A stretch of DNA of 64,000 nucleotides. Source: Streptomyces cynarae. GTDB lineage: Bacteria; Actinomycetota; Actinomycetes; Streptomycetales; Streptomycetaceae. Shown here piece after piece: positions 1 through 12,696 of this stretch. A program made the position numbers and the translations under genes. The stretch is from positions 1,426,001-1,490,000 of the forward strand of contig NZ_CP106793.1 in assembly GCF_025642135.1 (NCBI RefSeq), given 5' to 3'. Position 1 is the first letter of the stretch. Each line of letters begins with the position of its first letter. Below the pieces are notes generated by a model. That model ran no database searches and was not told the DNA's origin. It was given only the letters and a program-made list of their open reading frames with translations.

Positions 1-173
1 GGTACGCGGACGGCTCCGGCCACCTCAGGGACATGACCGAGGAAACCCTCGGCGCCCAGGAACAGGCACGCCAGGAGCGTCAGCACCGGCTCGAGCAGCA
101 GAGCGGCCGTCGGGCGGACGACGAGTCCACCTACCCGGAGCTCTTCGACCAGGGAGACGACGACTATCTGTGA
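1..173 (+). CDS. C-terminal end of an unidentified protein (partial)
   Basis: The frame is open from the window edge (first full codon at position 3) and stops with TGA at 171-173. The visible 56 residues are hydrophilic: a Gln/Glu/Arg-rich stretch that could form a short helix or coiled coil, then an acidic tail ending in DQGDDDYL. No family can be recognised from this fragment. It is convergent with sdaA, and only 57 bp separate the two stops. That gap has a weak GGGCCG/CGGCCC inverted repeat (174-208) that might terminate either gene. Confidence 0.7.
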   Translation, partial: YADGSGHLRDMTEETLGAQEQARQERQHRLEQQSGRRADDESTYPELFDQGDDDYL

Positions 174-230
174 GGGCCGTTCCCGGGGTGTGACCCTGGC
201 TGCGGCCCCTTTCCCGCTCCGACCGCTTCC

Positions 231-1613
<1,383 letters not shown>

Positions 1614-1795
1614 GCCGTACTCCGTGGGGTGGGAGAGGCGTGCCGAGCATGTCACTGGCGCGCCGTGCGGGAGGTTGTCGGTTACAGGCCTGGGTGGAGC
1701 GGGTGCCGGTGCGAACGCATGCCGCGGCGGTGCCGGGCCGCCCGCTCCTGACGGCCTGGCACCGCCAGGTCACCCTCACGGCCCTGCCGCGCCGC

Positions 1796-2397
1796 TCAGC
1801 CGTATTCCACGGCCGCGTCCAGCAGCCAGTCCGTCAGGTAGCCGGCGAAGGAGGAGCGCACCAGTACCCAGAAGCCGGCCCTGGCTTCGTCGCGGGCGAC
1901 CAGGACGACCTGCGTGCGCGCCAGCGTCGTCTGGGCACAGCGACCGGGGCCGAAGGCGCGCGGGTGCAGGTCCAGCGCGCAGCCGTGGGACAGCAGGTCG
2001 CGGGCGCGGGGTCCGGCGATCAGGAGGGTGGTGCGCTGGGCGGAGACGTCGGCGACGGAGACGGGTTCGTCCCCGGCCGCCGCACGGATCCGGCCCTCCA
2101 GCTCCCGCTGCGTTCCGGGCGGGGCCACCAGCAGCCATTCGTCGGGACCGAGCCACACCGCGGTCAGGTCGCCGGCCCGTACCACGGTGTTCGGCTCCAG
2201 GGGCAGCTGGAACCCCAGGGCGAGACCCACGGCGTCCGCCGCCGGGCTCTTGGCGTCGAGGCGGACGTTCACCTGGGCCAGGAAGGGGAGTTCGGCCAGG
2301 CGGACCGCGCCCCCGGAGGAGCGCGTCGCGGCGGCCAGGCGGTCGGCGGCGTGCGCCAGGGGCTGCGCTGCCGTGCGGTCAGGGCGGTGTCAGCCAT
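1796..2397 (-). pseudogene. soxG: Sarcosine oxidase gamma subunit, apparent -1 frameshift near the start
   Basis: Gamma subunit of heterotetrameric sarcosine oxidase (SoxBDAG), which oxidises sarcosine to glycine with transfer of the methyl carbon to tetrahydrofolate. Codons from 2272 down to 1796 give a normal SoxG body (GPDEWLL, GPRARDLLSHGC). The natural start is ATG at 2397, which overlaps the soxA stop by 8 nt. From that ATG the frame reads MADTALTARQRS and then leaves the SoxG frame. Adding one C to the four-C run (GGGG on the plus strand, 2359-2362) joins the halves into a 200-residue protein of normal length. As written, translation could only begin at an internal GTG (2272), which would lose about 40 residues. 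A sequencing or assembly error is more likely than real decay. Confidence 0.85.
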
Positions 2398-5300
2398 CGC
2401 GGCGGGCTCCCTCGGGGTCGTAGAGGACGGGGTTGGCGACGGTCACCGGGACCAGTCGGTCGCCGACCGGCGCGTAGAGGCGTTCCCCGATGCGGTCGCG
2501 GCCGCCCTTGATCAGGGCGAGTGCGAAGGTCCGCCCGAGCGCCGCGCTGCGGTAGCTGGAGGTGACGTGACCGAGCATCGGGACGGGCGGGGCGGGCAGT
2601 TCGCTGTCGGCGACCAGGTGGGTGCCCTCGGGGAGGAAGGCGGCCGGATCCTCGGGGAGGAGGCCGACGAGGTGCTTGCGGTCGGGGCGGACGGTGTCGG
2701 CGCGAGCGTAGGAGCGCTTGCCGATGAAGTCCGGCTTCTTCTTCGACACAGCCCAGCTCATGCCGAGGTCCTGCGGGGTGACCGTCCCGTCGGTGTCCTG
2801 GCCGATGATCGGGTAGCCCTTCTCGGCGCGCAGAACGTGCATGGTCTCGGTGCCGTACGGGGTGATGCCGTACGCGGCGCCGGCCTCGTACAGCGCCTCC
2901 CACAGGGCGAGGGCGTCCCAGGGCGACACGTTGATCTCGTAGGCGAGTTCGCCGGAGAAGCTGATCCGGCACACGCGGGCGTCGATGCCGGCGACGGTCG
3001 TCCCACGCCACGCCATGAACGGGAAGTCGTCGTTGCCCACCGCCAGTCGGGGCGCGAGCGAACCCAGGACCTCACGGGAGCGGGGGCCGACGAGGGCCAC
3101 GGTCGCCCACTGCTCGGTGACCGAGGTGCAGTGGACGCGCAGTTCGGGCCACTCGGTCTGGAGCCACTCCTCCATCCAGTCCAGGACGGCGGCCGCGTTG
3201 CCGGTGGTCGTGGTGACCAGGAAGCGGTCCTGCGCGAGCCGGATGACCGTGCCGTCGTCGAAGACCATGCCGTCCAGGCGGCACATCACGCCGTAGCGGA
3301 TCATGCCGACCTTCAGCGTGCTCATCATGTTGGTGTAGAGCCGGTCGAGGAAGAGCGCGGCGTCCGGGCCCTGTACGTCGATCTTGCCGAGGGTGGAGGC
3401 GTCCATGAAGGCGACGCCCTCGCGGGCGGCGCGGCACTCGCGCAGTACGGCGGTCTCCATGTCCTCGCCGTCCTGCGGGTAGTACCAGGGCCGCTTCCAC
3501 TGGCCGACGTTCTCGAAGAGCGCGCCGTGCTCCACATGCCAGGCGTGCAGGGCGGTGGTGCGGATCGGGTCGTGCAGCGGACCGCGGTCGCGGCCGGCGA
3601 GGGTGGCGAAGGAGACGGGGGTGAACGGCGGCCGGAACGTGGGCAGGCCGAGCGCCGAGATGTCCACACCGAGGAGTTCGGCGACGACGCCGCTCGCCAG
3701 GACCCCGGCCGTCCTGCCCTGGTCGCCCCCGGTGCCGGCCGTGGTGTAGCGCTTGGTGTGCTCCACCGAGCGCAGGCCCGCACCCGTGGCGCGCGCCAGG
3801 TCATCGACGGTCACGTCGCGTTGGAGGTCGACGAAACGGGGGGCGCCGGTGGAGGTGGGGATGGTGAAGACCTGCATGGGCGGGGTGTGCGGCTGGGCGG
3901 CCACGGCCGGGAGGGCCGGCGCCTCGGCGGGGTAGCCCTCCGCCTCGACCGCGCGGGTGCCGGCCGCCGCGCCCTGCGCGAGTGCCGTGGCGAGGTCGAA
4001 GGCCCCGTTCGCGCTGCCCGCGACCTCCACCGCCTGACGGCAGCTGTCGGGGACGAACGTGCCGAGTGCCTCGTCGTGGCGGAGCTTGCCGCCCGCCTGG
4101 CTGAACAGGTGCGCGACCGGGTTCCAGCCGCCGGAGACCAGGAGCAGGTCGACGGCGAACTCCCTTTGTCCGGCGGACTCCCCGTACGGGGCGACCGTCA
4201 CGGCGGTGAGGCGGGCCCCGCCCTCCGTGCCCGTGACGGCGTGTCCGGCCAGCACCTCGATCCCGGCGGAGCGGGCACGCTCGGCCCATTCCCCCGGCTC
4301 GGGCCGGGTGTCGACGATCGCCGCGATGCCCACTCCGGCCGCCGCCAGGTCGAGCGCGGCGGCGTAGGCGCTGTCGTTGGTGGTGAACACGACCGCGTGA
4401 CGGCCGGGCAGAACAGCGTACTTGTGGAGGTACGTCCGGGCCGAGGCGGCCAGCATCACGCCGGGGCGGTCGTTGTCGCCGAACGCCAGCGAACGCTCGT
4501 GGGCGCCGGTCGCGAGCACCACCCGGCGGGCGCGGATGCGCCAGACGCGCTCGCGGGAGACGTGGTCCGGGGCCTCGGCGCCGAGGTGGTTCGTGCGGCG
4601 CTCGACGGCGAGGAGGTGGTTGTCGTCGTAGTGGCCGAAGACGGTGGTGCGGCGCAGGACGCGCACCTCGGGAGCGGCCTCGAGTCGAGTGCGCGTCGCC
4701 CGCACCCAGTCGAGGTGTTCACCGGTGCCGAGCAGGCTGCCGCCGAGTTCGGGCTGGTCGTCGGCGAGGATGACGCGGGCGCCGCTGTTCGCCGCCACAG
4801 CGGCGGCGGCGAGGCCGGCGGGGCCCGCGCCGACGACCAGCAGGTCGCAGTGGGCGTGTACGGCGTCGTAGCGGGCCGGGTCGGGTTCGGTGGCGAGGCG
4901 GCCCTGGCCGGGGAGGCTGCTCGCGACGAGGCCGTCGTAGAGCTCGACGGTCGTGGCGGGAAGCATGGGCTCGGGGAAGGGGGCCTCGATCTGGACGACC
5001 GCGTTGGGTTCTTCGACGCCGGCCGAGAAGATGCCGCGGGGGCGGCCGAGTTTGATGCTGGTCGCTGCCGCGATCACGCCGTTGGCGAGGAGGGCGGAGG
5101 CGAGGGTGTCGCCGCGGTGGCCCTGGTATTCGGTGCCGTCGAAGGTGAAGGTGAGGGGCTCGTCGCGGTGGATCCGGCCGCGGGTAGGGAGGCGGAACGG
5201 CTGGTTGTTCTCCCCCGCCCCGCCCCTTCCCGCTGTATCCGATGTGCGGCTGCCGCCGCGTGGCAGGGGATCCGCACCCGGCCCCCCGGATCGCCCTTCG

Positions 5301-5665
5301 GGCTCGTCCTCAAGTTCTCCCGGACGGGCTGGTGATGCCGGACGTGACTCAGAAGTGACCGCAGCCACTGAAACGGCCCGCCTTGGCTCAGGAGTTGCCG
5401 GACGCGACTCGCCCACCTTGTAAACGGCCAGGATCTCGTTCGTCGCCGTGTCCCGTACCGCGTTGAACCACCTGCGGCACCCCGCCGCATGGCTCCACCG
5501 TTCGGCGAACGGGCCCTTCGGGTTGGCGCGGAAGAACAGGTAGCGCGCCCACTCCTCGTCGGTGAGGGCCGCGGGGTCCTCGGGGTAGGGCACATGGGCC
5601 TGGCCACCGTAGTGGAACTCGGCCTCGTCGCGGGGCCCGCACCACGGGCAGGAAATGAGCAGCAT
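2390..5665 (-). CDS. soxA: Sarcosine oxidase delta and alpha subunits in one continuous frame (SoxD-linker-SoxA)
   Basis: From ATG 5665 (GGGAG 9 nt upstream) a single frame of 1091 codons covers SoxD (about residues 1-87), a Gly/Pro/Arg-rich linker (88-153) and SoxA (154 to the end). The SoxA part has an N-terminal 2Fe-2S-ferredoxin-like fold, a Rossmann dinucleotide site (VVGAGPAGLAAA), and a C-terminal GcvT-type folate-binding half. Its size, about 938 residues, is normal. Normally soxD and soxA are separate genes. Here the linker DNA looks like a Streptomyces interspersed repeat (5192-5335), and no ATG, GTG or TTG in this frame lies near the expected SoxA start. Either a fusion protein is made, SoxA starts at a non-standard codon, or an indel in the repeat has hidden the true boundary. 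The 3' end overlaps soxG. Confidence 0.85.
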   Translation of the reverse strand: MLLISCPWCGPRDEAEFHYGGQAHVPYPEDPAALTDEEWARYLFFRANPKGPFAERWSHAAGCRRWFNAVRDTATNEILAVYKVGESRPATPEPRRAVSVAAVTSESRPASPARPGELEDEPEGRSGGPGADPLPRGGSRTSDTAGRGGAGENNQPFRLPTRGRIHRDEPLTFTFDGTEYQGHRGDTLASALLANGVIAAATSIKLGRPRGIFSAGVEEPNAVVQIEAPFPEPMLPATTVELYDGLVASSLPGQGRLATEPDPARYDAVHAHCDLLVVGAGPAGLAAAAVAANSGARVILADDQPELGGSLLGTGEHLDWVRATRTRLEAAPEVRVLRRTTVFGHYDDNHLLAVERRTNHLGAEAPDHVSRERVWRIRARRVVLATGAHERSLAFGDNDRPGVMLAASARTYLHKYAVLPGRHAVVFTTNDSAYAAALDLAAAGVGIAAIVDTRPEPGEWAERARSAGIEVLAGHAVTGTEGGARLTAVTVAPYGESAGQREFAVDLLLVSGGWNPVAHLFSQAGGKLRHDEALGTFVPDSCRQAVEVAGSANGAFDLATALAQGAAAGTRAVEAEGYPAEAPALPAVAAQPHTPPMQVFTIPTSTGAPRFVDLQRDVTVDDLARATGAGLRSVEHTKRYTTAGTGGDQGRTAGVLASGVVAELLGVDISALGLPTFRPPFTPVSFATLAGRDRGPLHDPIRTTALHAWHVEHGALFENVGQWKRPWYYPQDGEDMETAVLRECRAAREGVAFMDASTLGKIDVQGPDAALFLDRLYTNMMSTLKVGMIRYGVMCRLDGMVFDDGTVIRLAQDRFLVTTTTGNAAAVLDWMEEWLQTEWPELRVHCTSVTEQWATVALVGPRSREVLGSLAPRLAVGNDDFPFMAWRGTTVAGIDARVCRISFSGELAYEINVSPWDALALWEALYEAGAAYGITPYGTETMHVLRAEKGYPIIGQDTDGTVTPQDLGMSWAVSKKKPDFIGKRSYARADTVRPDRKHLVGLLPEDPAAFLPEGTHLVADSELPAPPVPMLGHVTSSYRSAALGRTFALALIKGGRDRIGERLYAPVGDRLVPVTVANPVLYDPEGARRDG
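5192..5335 (-). repeat. Interspersed Streptomyces-type GC repeat between soxD and soxA
   Basis: Read on the minus strand, the segment contains the core TTGAGGACGAGCCCGAAGGG and ends with a G-rich tail (GGGAAGGGGCGGGGCGGGGG). A related core, TTCGAGGACGAGGCCG, appears between ureF and ureG at 31526. Both have G-rich runs and small hairpins nearby. From memory this resembles a family of short non-coding repeats that are common between Streptomyces genes. It supplies most of the linker codons of the SoxD-SoxA frame. Confidence 0.6.
5336..5410. repeat. 15-bp direct repeat 60 bp apart beside the soxD/soxA repeat element
   Basis: TGCCGGACGTGACTC (5336-5350) recurs as TGCCGGACGCGACTC (5396-5410), 14 of 15 bases the same and exactly 60 bp apart. 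In the SoxD frame this gives ESRPA twice, 20 residues apart. It adjoins the end of the interspersed repeat, so it may be a small duplication linked to arrival of the element. Confidence 0.5.
5402..5665 (-). other. soxD: SoxD (sarcosine oxidase delta subunit) segment of the fused frame
   Basis: This is the part of the fused frame that corresponds to free SoxD, a small zinc protein of about 95 residues in the sarcosine oxidase tetramer. Cys6, Cys9, His59 and Cys63 match the known zinc ligands of the family. The conserved stretch HYGGQAHVPYPEDP and the WFNAVRDT segment are intact. Conservation fades after about residue 87 (AVYKVGE), and no stop codon follows before SoxA. It starts 11 nt after the soxB stop. 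Confidence 0.88.
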
Positions 5666-5676
5666 GGTTCGGCTCC

Positions 5677-6909
5677 CTAGTGGGCCACCGCGGCCGCGCC
5701 GTGCTCGTCGACGAGCGCGCCGGTGGTGAAACGGTCGAGCGAGAAGGGGGCGTTCAGGGGGTGGGGCGTGTCGTGGGCGATGGTGTGGGCGTAGACCCAG
5801 CCGACGCCCGGGGTGGCCTTGAAGCCGCCCGTTCCCCAGCCGCAGTTGAGGTAGAGGTTGTCGACCGGGGTGAGGCCGACGATGGGCGAGGCGTCCGGGC
5901 TGACGTCGACGATGCCGCCCCAGGTGCGCAGCACGTGGGCCCGGGCGAAGACCGGGAAGAGTTCCAGGGCGGCGGACATCTGCTCCTCGATGATGTGGAA
6001 CGCGCCGCGCTGGGTGTAGGAGTTGTACGCGTCGATGCCGGCGCCCATCACCAGCTCGCCCTTGTGGGCCTGGCTGACGTACACGTGGACGGCGTTGGAC
6101 ATGACCACCGTGGGGTGGACCGGTTCCAGGAGTTCGGAGACCAGGGCCTGCAACGGGTGGCTCTGGAGCGGGAGTTCGATGCCGGCCATGGCGGCGAGGA
6201 CCGAGGTGTGACCGGCGGAGCACAGGGCCACCTTGCCCGCCGCGATCGGGCCGAGCGTGGTCTGCACGCCGACCACCCGGCCGCCGACCACGTCGAGGCC
6301 GGTGACCTCGCAGTTCTGGATGATGTCGATGCCGGCCGCGTCCGCGGAACGGGCGAAGCCCCAGGCCACGTAGTCGTGCTTGGCGATGCCGGCGCGCGGC
6401 TGGTAGGTGCCGCCGAGGACGGGGTAGCGCACGTCGGGTGAGGTGTTGACGATCGGGCAGACCTCTTTCACCGCCTGCGCGTCGAGCCACTCGGCGTCGA
6501 CGCCGTTGAGCCGGTTGGCCTCGACGCGGCGCACGCTGTCGCGGACGTCCTGCAGGCTGTGCGCGAGGTTCAGCACGCCGCGCTGGGAGAAGAGGATCGG
6601 GTAGTCGAGCTCCTCCTCCAGTCCTTCCCAGAGTTTGAGGGCGTGCTCGTAGATGCCGGCGCTCTCGTCCCACAGGTAGTTGGAGCGGATGATCGTGGTG
6701 TTGCGGGCCATGTTGCCGCCCGCGAGCCAGCCCTTCTCCAGGACCGCGACGTTGGTGATGCCGTGGTTCTTCGCCAGGTAGTGGGCGGTGGCCAGACCGT
6801 GTCCGCCGCCGCCCACGATCACCACGTCGTACGACCGCCTGGGCTCGGGGGTGCGCCACAGCCAGTCGGGGTGGTCGGGGAGGTCGGCGCCGGGGGTGCG
6901 GGGGCTCAT
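5677..6909 (-). CDS. soxB: Sarcosine oxidase beta subunit
   Basis: Catalytic beta subunit of heterotetrameric sarcosine oxidase; it binds FAD and the covalent FMN shared with the alpha subunit. The product has 410 residues and a DAO-fold. The FAD dinucleotide site [17 protein letters not shown] lies at about residues 29-45. His178, in [14 protein letters not shown], is the likely covalent FMN-linking histidine by position. The C-terminal [18 protein letters not shown] segment is typical of SoxB. The start overlaps the glyA stop (ATGA), so translation is probably coupled. Confidence 0.93.
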   Translation of the reverse strand: MSPRTPGADLPDHPDWLWRTPEPRRSYDVVIVGGGGHGLATAHYLAKNHGITNVAVLEKGWLAGGNMARNTTIIRSNYLWDESAGIYEHALKLWEGLEEELDYPILFSQRGVLNLAHSLQDVRDSVRRVEANRLNGVDAEWLDAQAVKEVCPIVNTSPDVRYPVLGGTYQPRAGIAKHDYVAWGFARSADAAGIDIIQNCEVTGLDVVGGRVVGVQTTLGPIAAGKVALCSAGHTSVLAAMAGIELPLQSHPLQALVSELLEPVHPTVVMSNAVHVYVSQAHKGELVMGAGIDAYNSYTQRGAFHIIEEQMSAALELFPVFARAHVLRTWGGIVDVSPDASPIVGLTPVDNLYLNCGWGTGGFKATPGVGWVYAHTIAHDTPHPLNAPFSLDRFTTGALVDEHGAAAVAH

Positions 6910-8192
6910 CGGACGTCTCCTGAAGGACCGGAAAGGTGCGGGTAGAGCGGGTGTTTGGCGGCCAGGGCCGCTGTGCGGGCGCGCAGCGCGGCCACGTCCG
7001 GCTCGGACTGGAGGGCGAGCGCGATGACGTCGGCGACCTCCGTGAAGTCCTCCTCGGTGAAGCCGCGGGTGGCGAGCGCCGGAGTGCCGATGCGCAGGCC
7101 GGAGGTGACCATGGGCGGGCGCGGGTCGAAGGGGACGGCGTTGCGGTTGACGGTGATGCCGATCTCGTGCAGCAGGTCCTCGGCGCGCCTGCCGTCGAGT
7201 TCGGACTCACGCAGGTCGACGAGGACGAGGTGGACGTCCGTGCCGCCCGTCAGCACCTTCACTCCGGCGGCGGCCGCGTCGGGCCGGGTGAGGCGCTCGG
7301 CGAGGATGCGGGCGCCGGCCAGTGTGCGGGCCTGGCGCTCGGCGAACTCGGGCGAGGCGGCGACCTTGAAGGAGACCGCCTTCGCGGCGATGACGTGCTC
7401 CAGGGGGCCGCCCTGCATGCCGGGGAACACCGCCGAGTTGATCTTCTTGGCGAGGTCGGCGTCGTTGGTCAGGATCACTCCGCCGCGGGGACCGCCGAGC
7501 GTCTTGTGCGTGGTGGTGGTGACCACGTGCGCGTGCGGGACGGGGCTGGGGTGCAGTCCGGCGGCGACCAGGCCCGCGAAGTGCGCCATGTCGACCATGA
7601 GGAGGGCACCGACCTCGTCGGCGATGCGGCGGAAGGCCGTGAAGTCCAGCTGCCTGGGGTACGCCGACCAGCCCGCGATGATCATCTTGGGTCGGTGTTC
7701 CTTGGCGAGCCGCTCCACCTCGTCCATGTCGACGAGGTTGTCCGCCTCGGAGACGTGGTACGGCACGACATTGAGCATCTTGCCGCTGTAGTTGATGCGC
7801 ATGCCGTGGGTGAGGTGACCGCCGTGTGCGAGGTCGAGACCGAGGATGGTGTCGCCCGGCTGGAGCAGGGCGAAGAAGACCGCCGTGTTCGCCTGTGCGC
7901 CCGAGTGGGGCTGGACGTTGGCGAAGCCCGCGCCGAACAGGGACTTGACGCGCTCGATGGCCAGGCGTTCGGTGACGTCGACGTGTTCGCAGCCGCCGTA
8001 GTAGCGGCGGCCGGGGTAGCCCTCCGCGTACTTGTTGGTCGCGACCGAGCCCTGGGCCTCCATGACGGCGGAAGGCGCGAAGTTCTCGGAGGCGATCATC
8101 TCGAGGGTGGACTGCTGCCGGTGCAGCTCGGCGGCGAGGGCGGCGTGGACCTCGGGGTCCAGCTCCGCCAGGGGGGTGTTCAGCGCGTTCAT
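6906..8192 (-). CDS. glyA: Serine hydroxymethyltransferase
   Basis: Interconverts glycine plus 5,10-methylene-THF and serine. In this operon it can join the glycine and methylene-THF produced by dimethylglycine oxidase and sarcosine oxidase into serine for SdaA. The 428-residue product has the PLP-lysine motif [14 protein letters not shown]; the family more often has TLRGPRGG, so the Gly is a small deviation. N-terminal IASENF and [13 protein letters not shown] are present. The start at 8192 overlaps the folD stop as ATGA. It is probably a second, catabolic GlyA beside a biosynthetic copy elsewhere in the chromosome (inference). Confidence 0.94.
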   Translation of the reverse strand: MNALNTPLAELDPEVHAALAAELHRQQSTLEMIASENFAPSAVMEAQGSVATNKYAEGYPGRRYYGGCEHVDVTERLAIERVKSLFGAGFANVQPHSGAQANTAVFFALLQPGDTILGLDLAHGGHLTHGMRINYSGKMLNVVPYHVSEADNLVDMDEVERLAKEHRPKMIIAGWSAYPRQLDFTAFRRIADEVGALLMVDMAHFAGLVAAGLHPSPVPHAHVVTTTTHKTLGGPRGGVILTNDADLAKKINSAVFPGMQGGPLEHVIAAKAVSFKVAASPEFAERQARTLAGARILAERLTRPDAAAAGVKVLTGGTDVHLVLVDLRESELDGRRAEDLLHEIGITVNRNAVPFDPRPPMVTSGLRIGTPALATRGFTEEDFTEVADVIALALQSEPDVAALRARTAALAAKHPLYPHLSGPSGDVR

Positions 8193-9049
8193 ACGGTGTT
8201 CGCGTTCCTCTCGGCGGCCTCGACGACGTTGGCGAGCAGCATCGCCCGGGTCATGGGGCCCACTCCCCCGGGCATCGGCGCGAGCCATCCGGCGACCTGG
8301 GCGGCCTCCGGGTGGACGTCGCCGACGAGCCCGTGCTCGGTGCGGGTGATGCCGACGTCCAGGACGGCCGCGCCGGGGCGCAGCATGTCCTTGGTGATCA
8401 GTCCGGGCGAGCCGGCCGCGGCGACGACGATGTCCGCCTCGCGCACGTGCCAGGCCAGGCCCTTGGTTCCGGTGTGGCACAGGGTCACGGTGGCGTTCTC
8501 GGACCTTCGGGTGAGCAGGAGCCCGATCGGCCGTCCGACCGTGATGCCCCGGCCGATCACGCACACGCGCGCTCCGGCGAGCGGGACCTCGTACCGGCGG
8601 AGCAGCTCGACGATGCCGCGCGGGGTGCAGGGCAGAGGGGCGTCGACGCCGAGGACGAGCCGGCCGAGGTTGACGGGGTGCAGTCCGTCGGCGTCCTTGG
8701 CGGGGTCCATGCGCTCCAGTACGGCGCCCGAGTCCAGGTGGCGCGGGAGCGGGAGTTGGACGATGTAGCCGGTGCAGGCGGGGTCGGCGTTGAGTTCGTC
8801 GATGACGTCCTCGACCTGCTGCTGGGTCGCGTCGGCAGGCAGCTCGCGGCGGAGGGAGGCGACTCCGATCTGCGCGCAGTCGCGGTGCTTCCCGGCGACA
8901 TAGGCGTGGCTGCCCGGGTCGTCGCCGACCAGGACGGTGCCGAGACCGGGCGGGCGGCCGGTCGCGGCGGTCGACTTGGCCACTCGTTCGGCGAGTTCGC
9001 GACGGATGGCGGCTGCGGTCGCCTTGCCGTCGAGCAGTTGTGCGGTCAC
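8189..9049 (-). CDS. folD: Methylene-THF dehydrogenase / methenyl-THF cyclohydrolase
   Basis: Bifunctional cytosolic enzyme that takes 5,10-methylene-THF to 10-formyl-THF, draining one-carbon units freed from the N-methyl groups. The 286-residue product (usual length about 285) has the catalytic YVAGK motif near residue 50 (YxxxK), and the NADP-binding [16 protein letters not shown] segment. I chose GTG 9049 because GAGG lies 7-8 nt upstream and the product then begins [12 protein letters not shown]. It follows the dimethylglycine oxidase gene by only 22 bp and overlaps glyA by 4 nt. PurU, encoded at 17462, can complete the route to formate. Confidence 0.93.
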   Translation of the reverse strand: MTAQLLDGKATAAAIRRELAERVAKSTAATGRPPGLGTVLVGDDPGSHAYVAGKHRDCAQIGVASLRRELPADATQQQVEDVIDELNADPACTGYIVQLPLPRHLDSGAVLERMDPAKDADGLHPVNLGRLVLGVDAPLPCTPRGIVELLRRYEVPLAGARVCVIGRGITVGRPIGLLLTRRSENATVTLCHTGTKGLAWHVREADIVVAAAGSPGLITKDMLRPGAAVLDVGITRTEHGLVGDVHPEAAQVAGWLAPMPGGVGPMTRAMLLANVVEAAERNANTV

Positions 9050-9071
9050 CGGCGATACCTCTTCCCCACGG

Positions 9072-11537
<2,466 letters not shown>

Positions 11538-11543
11538 TCAGTT

Positions 11544-11576
11544 GCTGTCTGCGCAACTCGATTCAGGCTGCGCAAC
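11544..11576 (-). promoter_or_regulatory. Paired 14-bp operator-like boxes upstream of dimethylglycine oxidase
   Basis: On the minus strand GTTGCGCAGCCTGA (11576-11563) and GTTGCGCAGACAGC (11557-11544) form a direct repeat with starts 19 bp apart. The same geometry recurs in front of five other units of the cluster, so this is probably the binding site of a shared regulator. Confidence 0.65.
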
Positions 11577-11646
11577 TCAATGTGCCTGCCGTCGAGGAGG
11601 GGTGTCAAGGGGTGCGTGACGTCGGAAAACAGCCCGAAACACGGCA

Positions 11647-11692
11647 ACGCCCGGCGGGCGGTGCGCACCTGAACGCACCGCCCGCCGGGCGT
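11647..11692 (-). terminator. Perfect 19-bp inverted repeat after the betaine transporter operon
   Basis: Arms 11647-11665 and 11674-11692 are exact reverse complements around an 8-nt loop (CACCTGAA). The hairpin lies 26 bp after the stop of the substrate-binding protein gene and before the dimethylglycine oxidase boxes. There is no clear U tract, as is usual in Streptomyces. Confidence 0.8.
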
Positions 11693-11717
11693 GTTCGACC
11701 TGCTCGTCCGGGCTCGG

Positions 11718-12683
11718 CTACTTCAGCCAGGCCTCGACCTTGTCGCGGTTGGCGTCGACCCACTTCTTGGCCGCCGCGTCGTCCGACATCTTGTCCACCG
11801 CGATGTACTTGGCCACGGTGTTCTGGTCGTCGTTCGTCCAGTTGAAGTTCTTCACCAGGTTGTACGCGGGGCCGGCGGACTTCGCGAAGCTCGCGCTGAC
11901 GATCTTGTCCAGGTTGTAGACCGGGTAGTCGCACGCCACCTTCGCCGCGTCGGCGTCACAGCCCGTCTTGTACGCCGGCAGGTTGACCTTGACCAGCGGC
12001 ACCTCGGACATGAACCACTGCGGCTCGTAGAAGTAGCCGATCATCCACTGCTTGTTCTTCTCGGCGGTCCGGAACGCCTGGATGAGCGCGGTCTCACTGC
12101 CCGCGTACACCACCTTGAAGTTCAGCTTGAGGTTCTTCACCAGCGCCGCGTCGTTGGTGACGTAGGACGGGTCGCCGTCGAGCAGCTGTCCCTTGCCGCC
12201 CGACTCGGAGGTCTTGAACTTGTCGGCGTACTTGTCGAGGTTCTTCCAGTCGGTGATGTCCGGGTGGGCCTTGGCCAGCCACGGCGGCACGAACCAGCCG
12301 ATGATGCCCTTGTTGCCCGTCTGCCCGGCCTCGACGGCGGTCTTCTGCTCGGTGATGTACTTCTTCTTCAGATCGTCGTGGCCCCAGTTCTCCAGGACGG
12401 CGTCGACCTCGCCGGTCCCGAAGCCCTGCCAGGCGATCTCCTCCTTCAGGTCCTTCTTGTTGACCGTACAGCCGAGGTCGTGCTGAGCGACGTACGCGAC
12501 GACCGCCGCGTCCGCCTCGTAGCCCACCCACGGGTTGACGGCCAGGTTGAACGTGCCGCACTTGCCGCCGGAGGACTTCGAGCCCGCGGAGGAGCTGTCG
12601 CCGACCTTCGCCCCTGCGCACGCCGTGAGGGTGAGGCCGAGGACGGCCAGGCCGGCCGCGCCGGCTCGCCAGTGTCTTGCCAT
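11718..12683 (-). CDS. Glycine betaine/proline-type ABC transporter substrate-binding lipoprotein
   Basis: Extracellular binding protein of a compatible-solute importer (OpuAC/ProX family). The 321-residue product has a lipoprotein signal: MARHWR, a hydrophobic stretch, and the lipobox LTAC with acylated Cys22. The mature part contains NPWVGYEADAAV near the start and VLENWGHDDL, which fits the aromatic-rich ligand site of the family. Three genes with nearly touching ends (ATPase, permease, this protein) follow the aldehyde dehydrogenase gene, so transport and oxidation to betaine appear to be co-transcribed. The ligand is probably glycine betaine or choline; sequence alone does not settle which. 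Confidence 0.88.
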   Translation of the reverse strand: MARHWRAGAAGLAVLGLTLTACAGAKVGDSSSAGSKSSGGKCGTFNLAVNPWVGYEADAAVVAYVAQHDLGCTVNKKDLKEEIAWQGFGTGEVDAVLENWGHDDLKKKYITEQKTAVEAGQTGNKGIIGWFVPPWLAKAHPDITDWKNLDKYADKFKTSESGGKGQLLDGDPSYVTNDAALVKNLKLNFKVVYAGSETALIQAFRTAEKNKQWMIGYFYEPQWFMSEVPLVKVNLPAYKTGCDADAAKVACDYPVYNLDKIVSASFAKSAGPAYNLVKNFNWTNDDQNTVAKYIAVDKMSDDAAAKKWVDANRDKVEAWLK

Positions 12684-12696
12684 GGTGTCGTGCTCC

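Noticed and set aside
1614..1795. Glycine riboswitch upstream of sdaA
   Set aside because: The 182-bp gap lacks the glycine aptamer landmarks that I would expect; only GC-rich sequence without a clear paired aptamer is seen.
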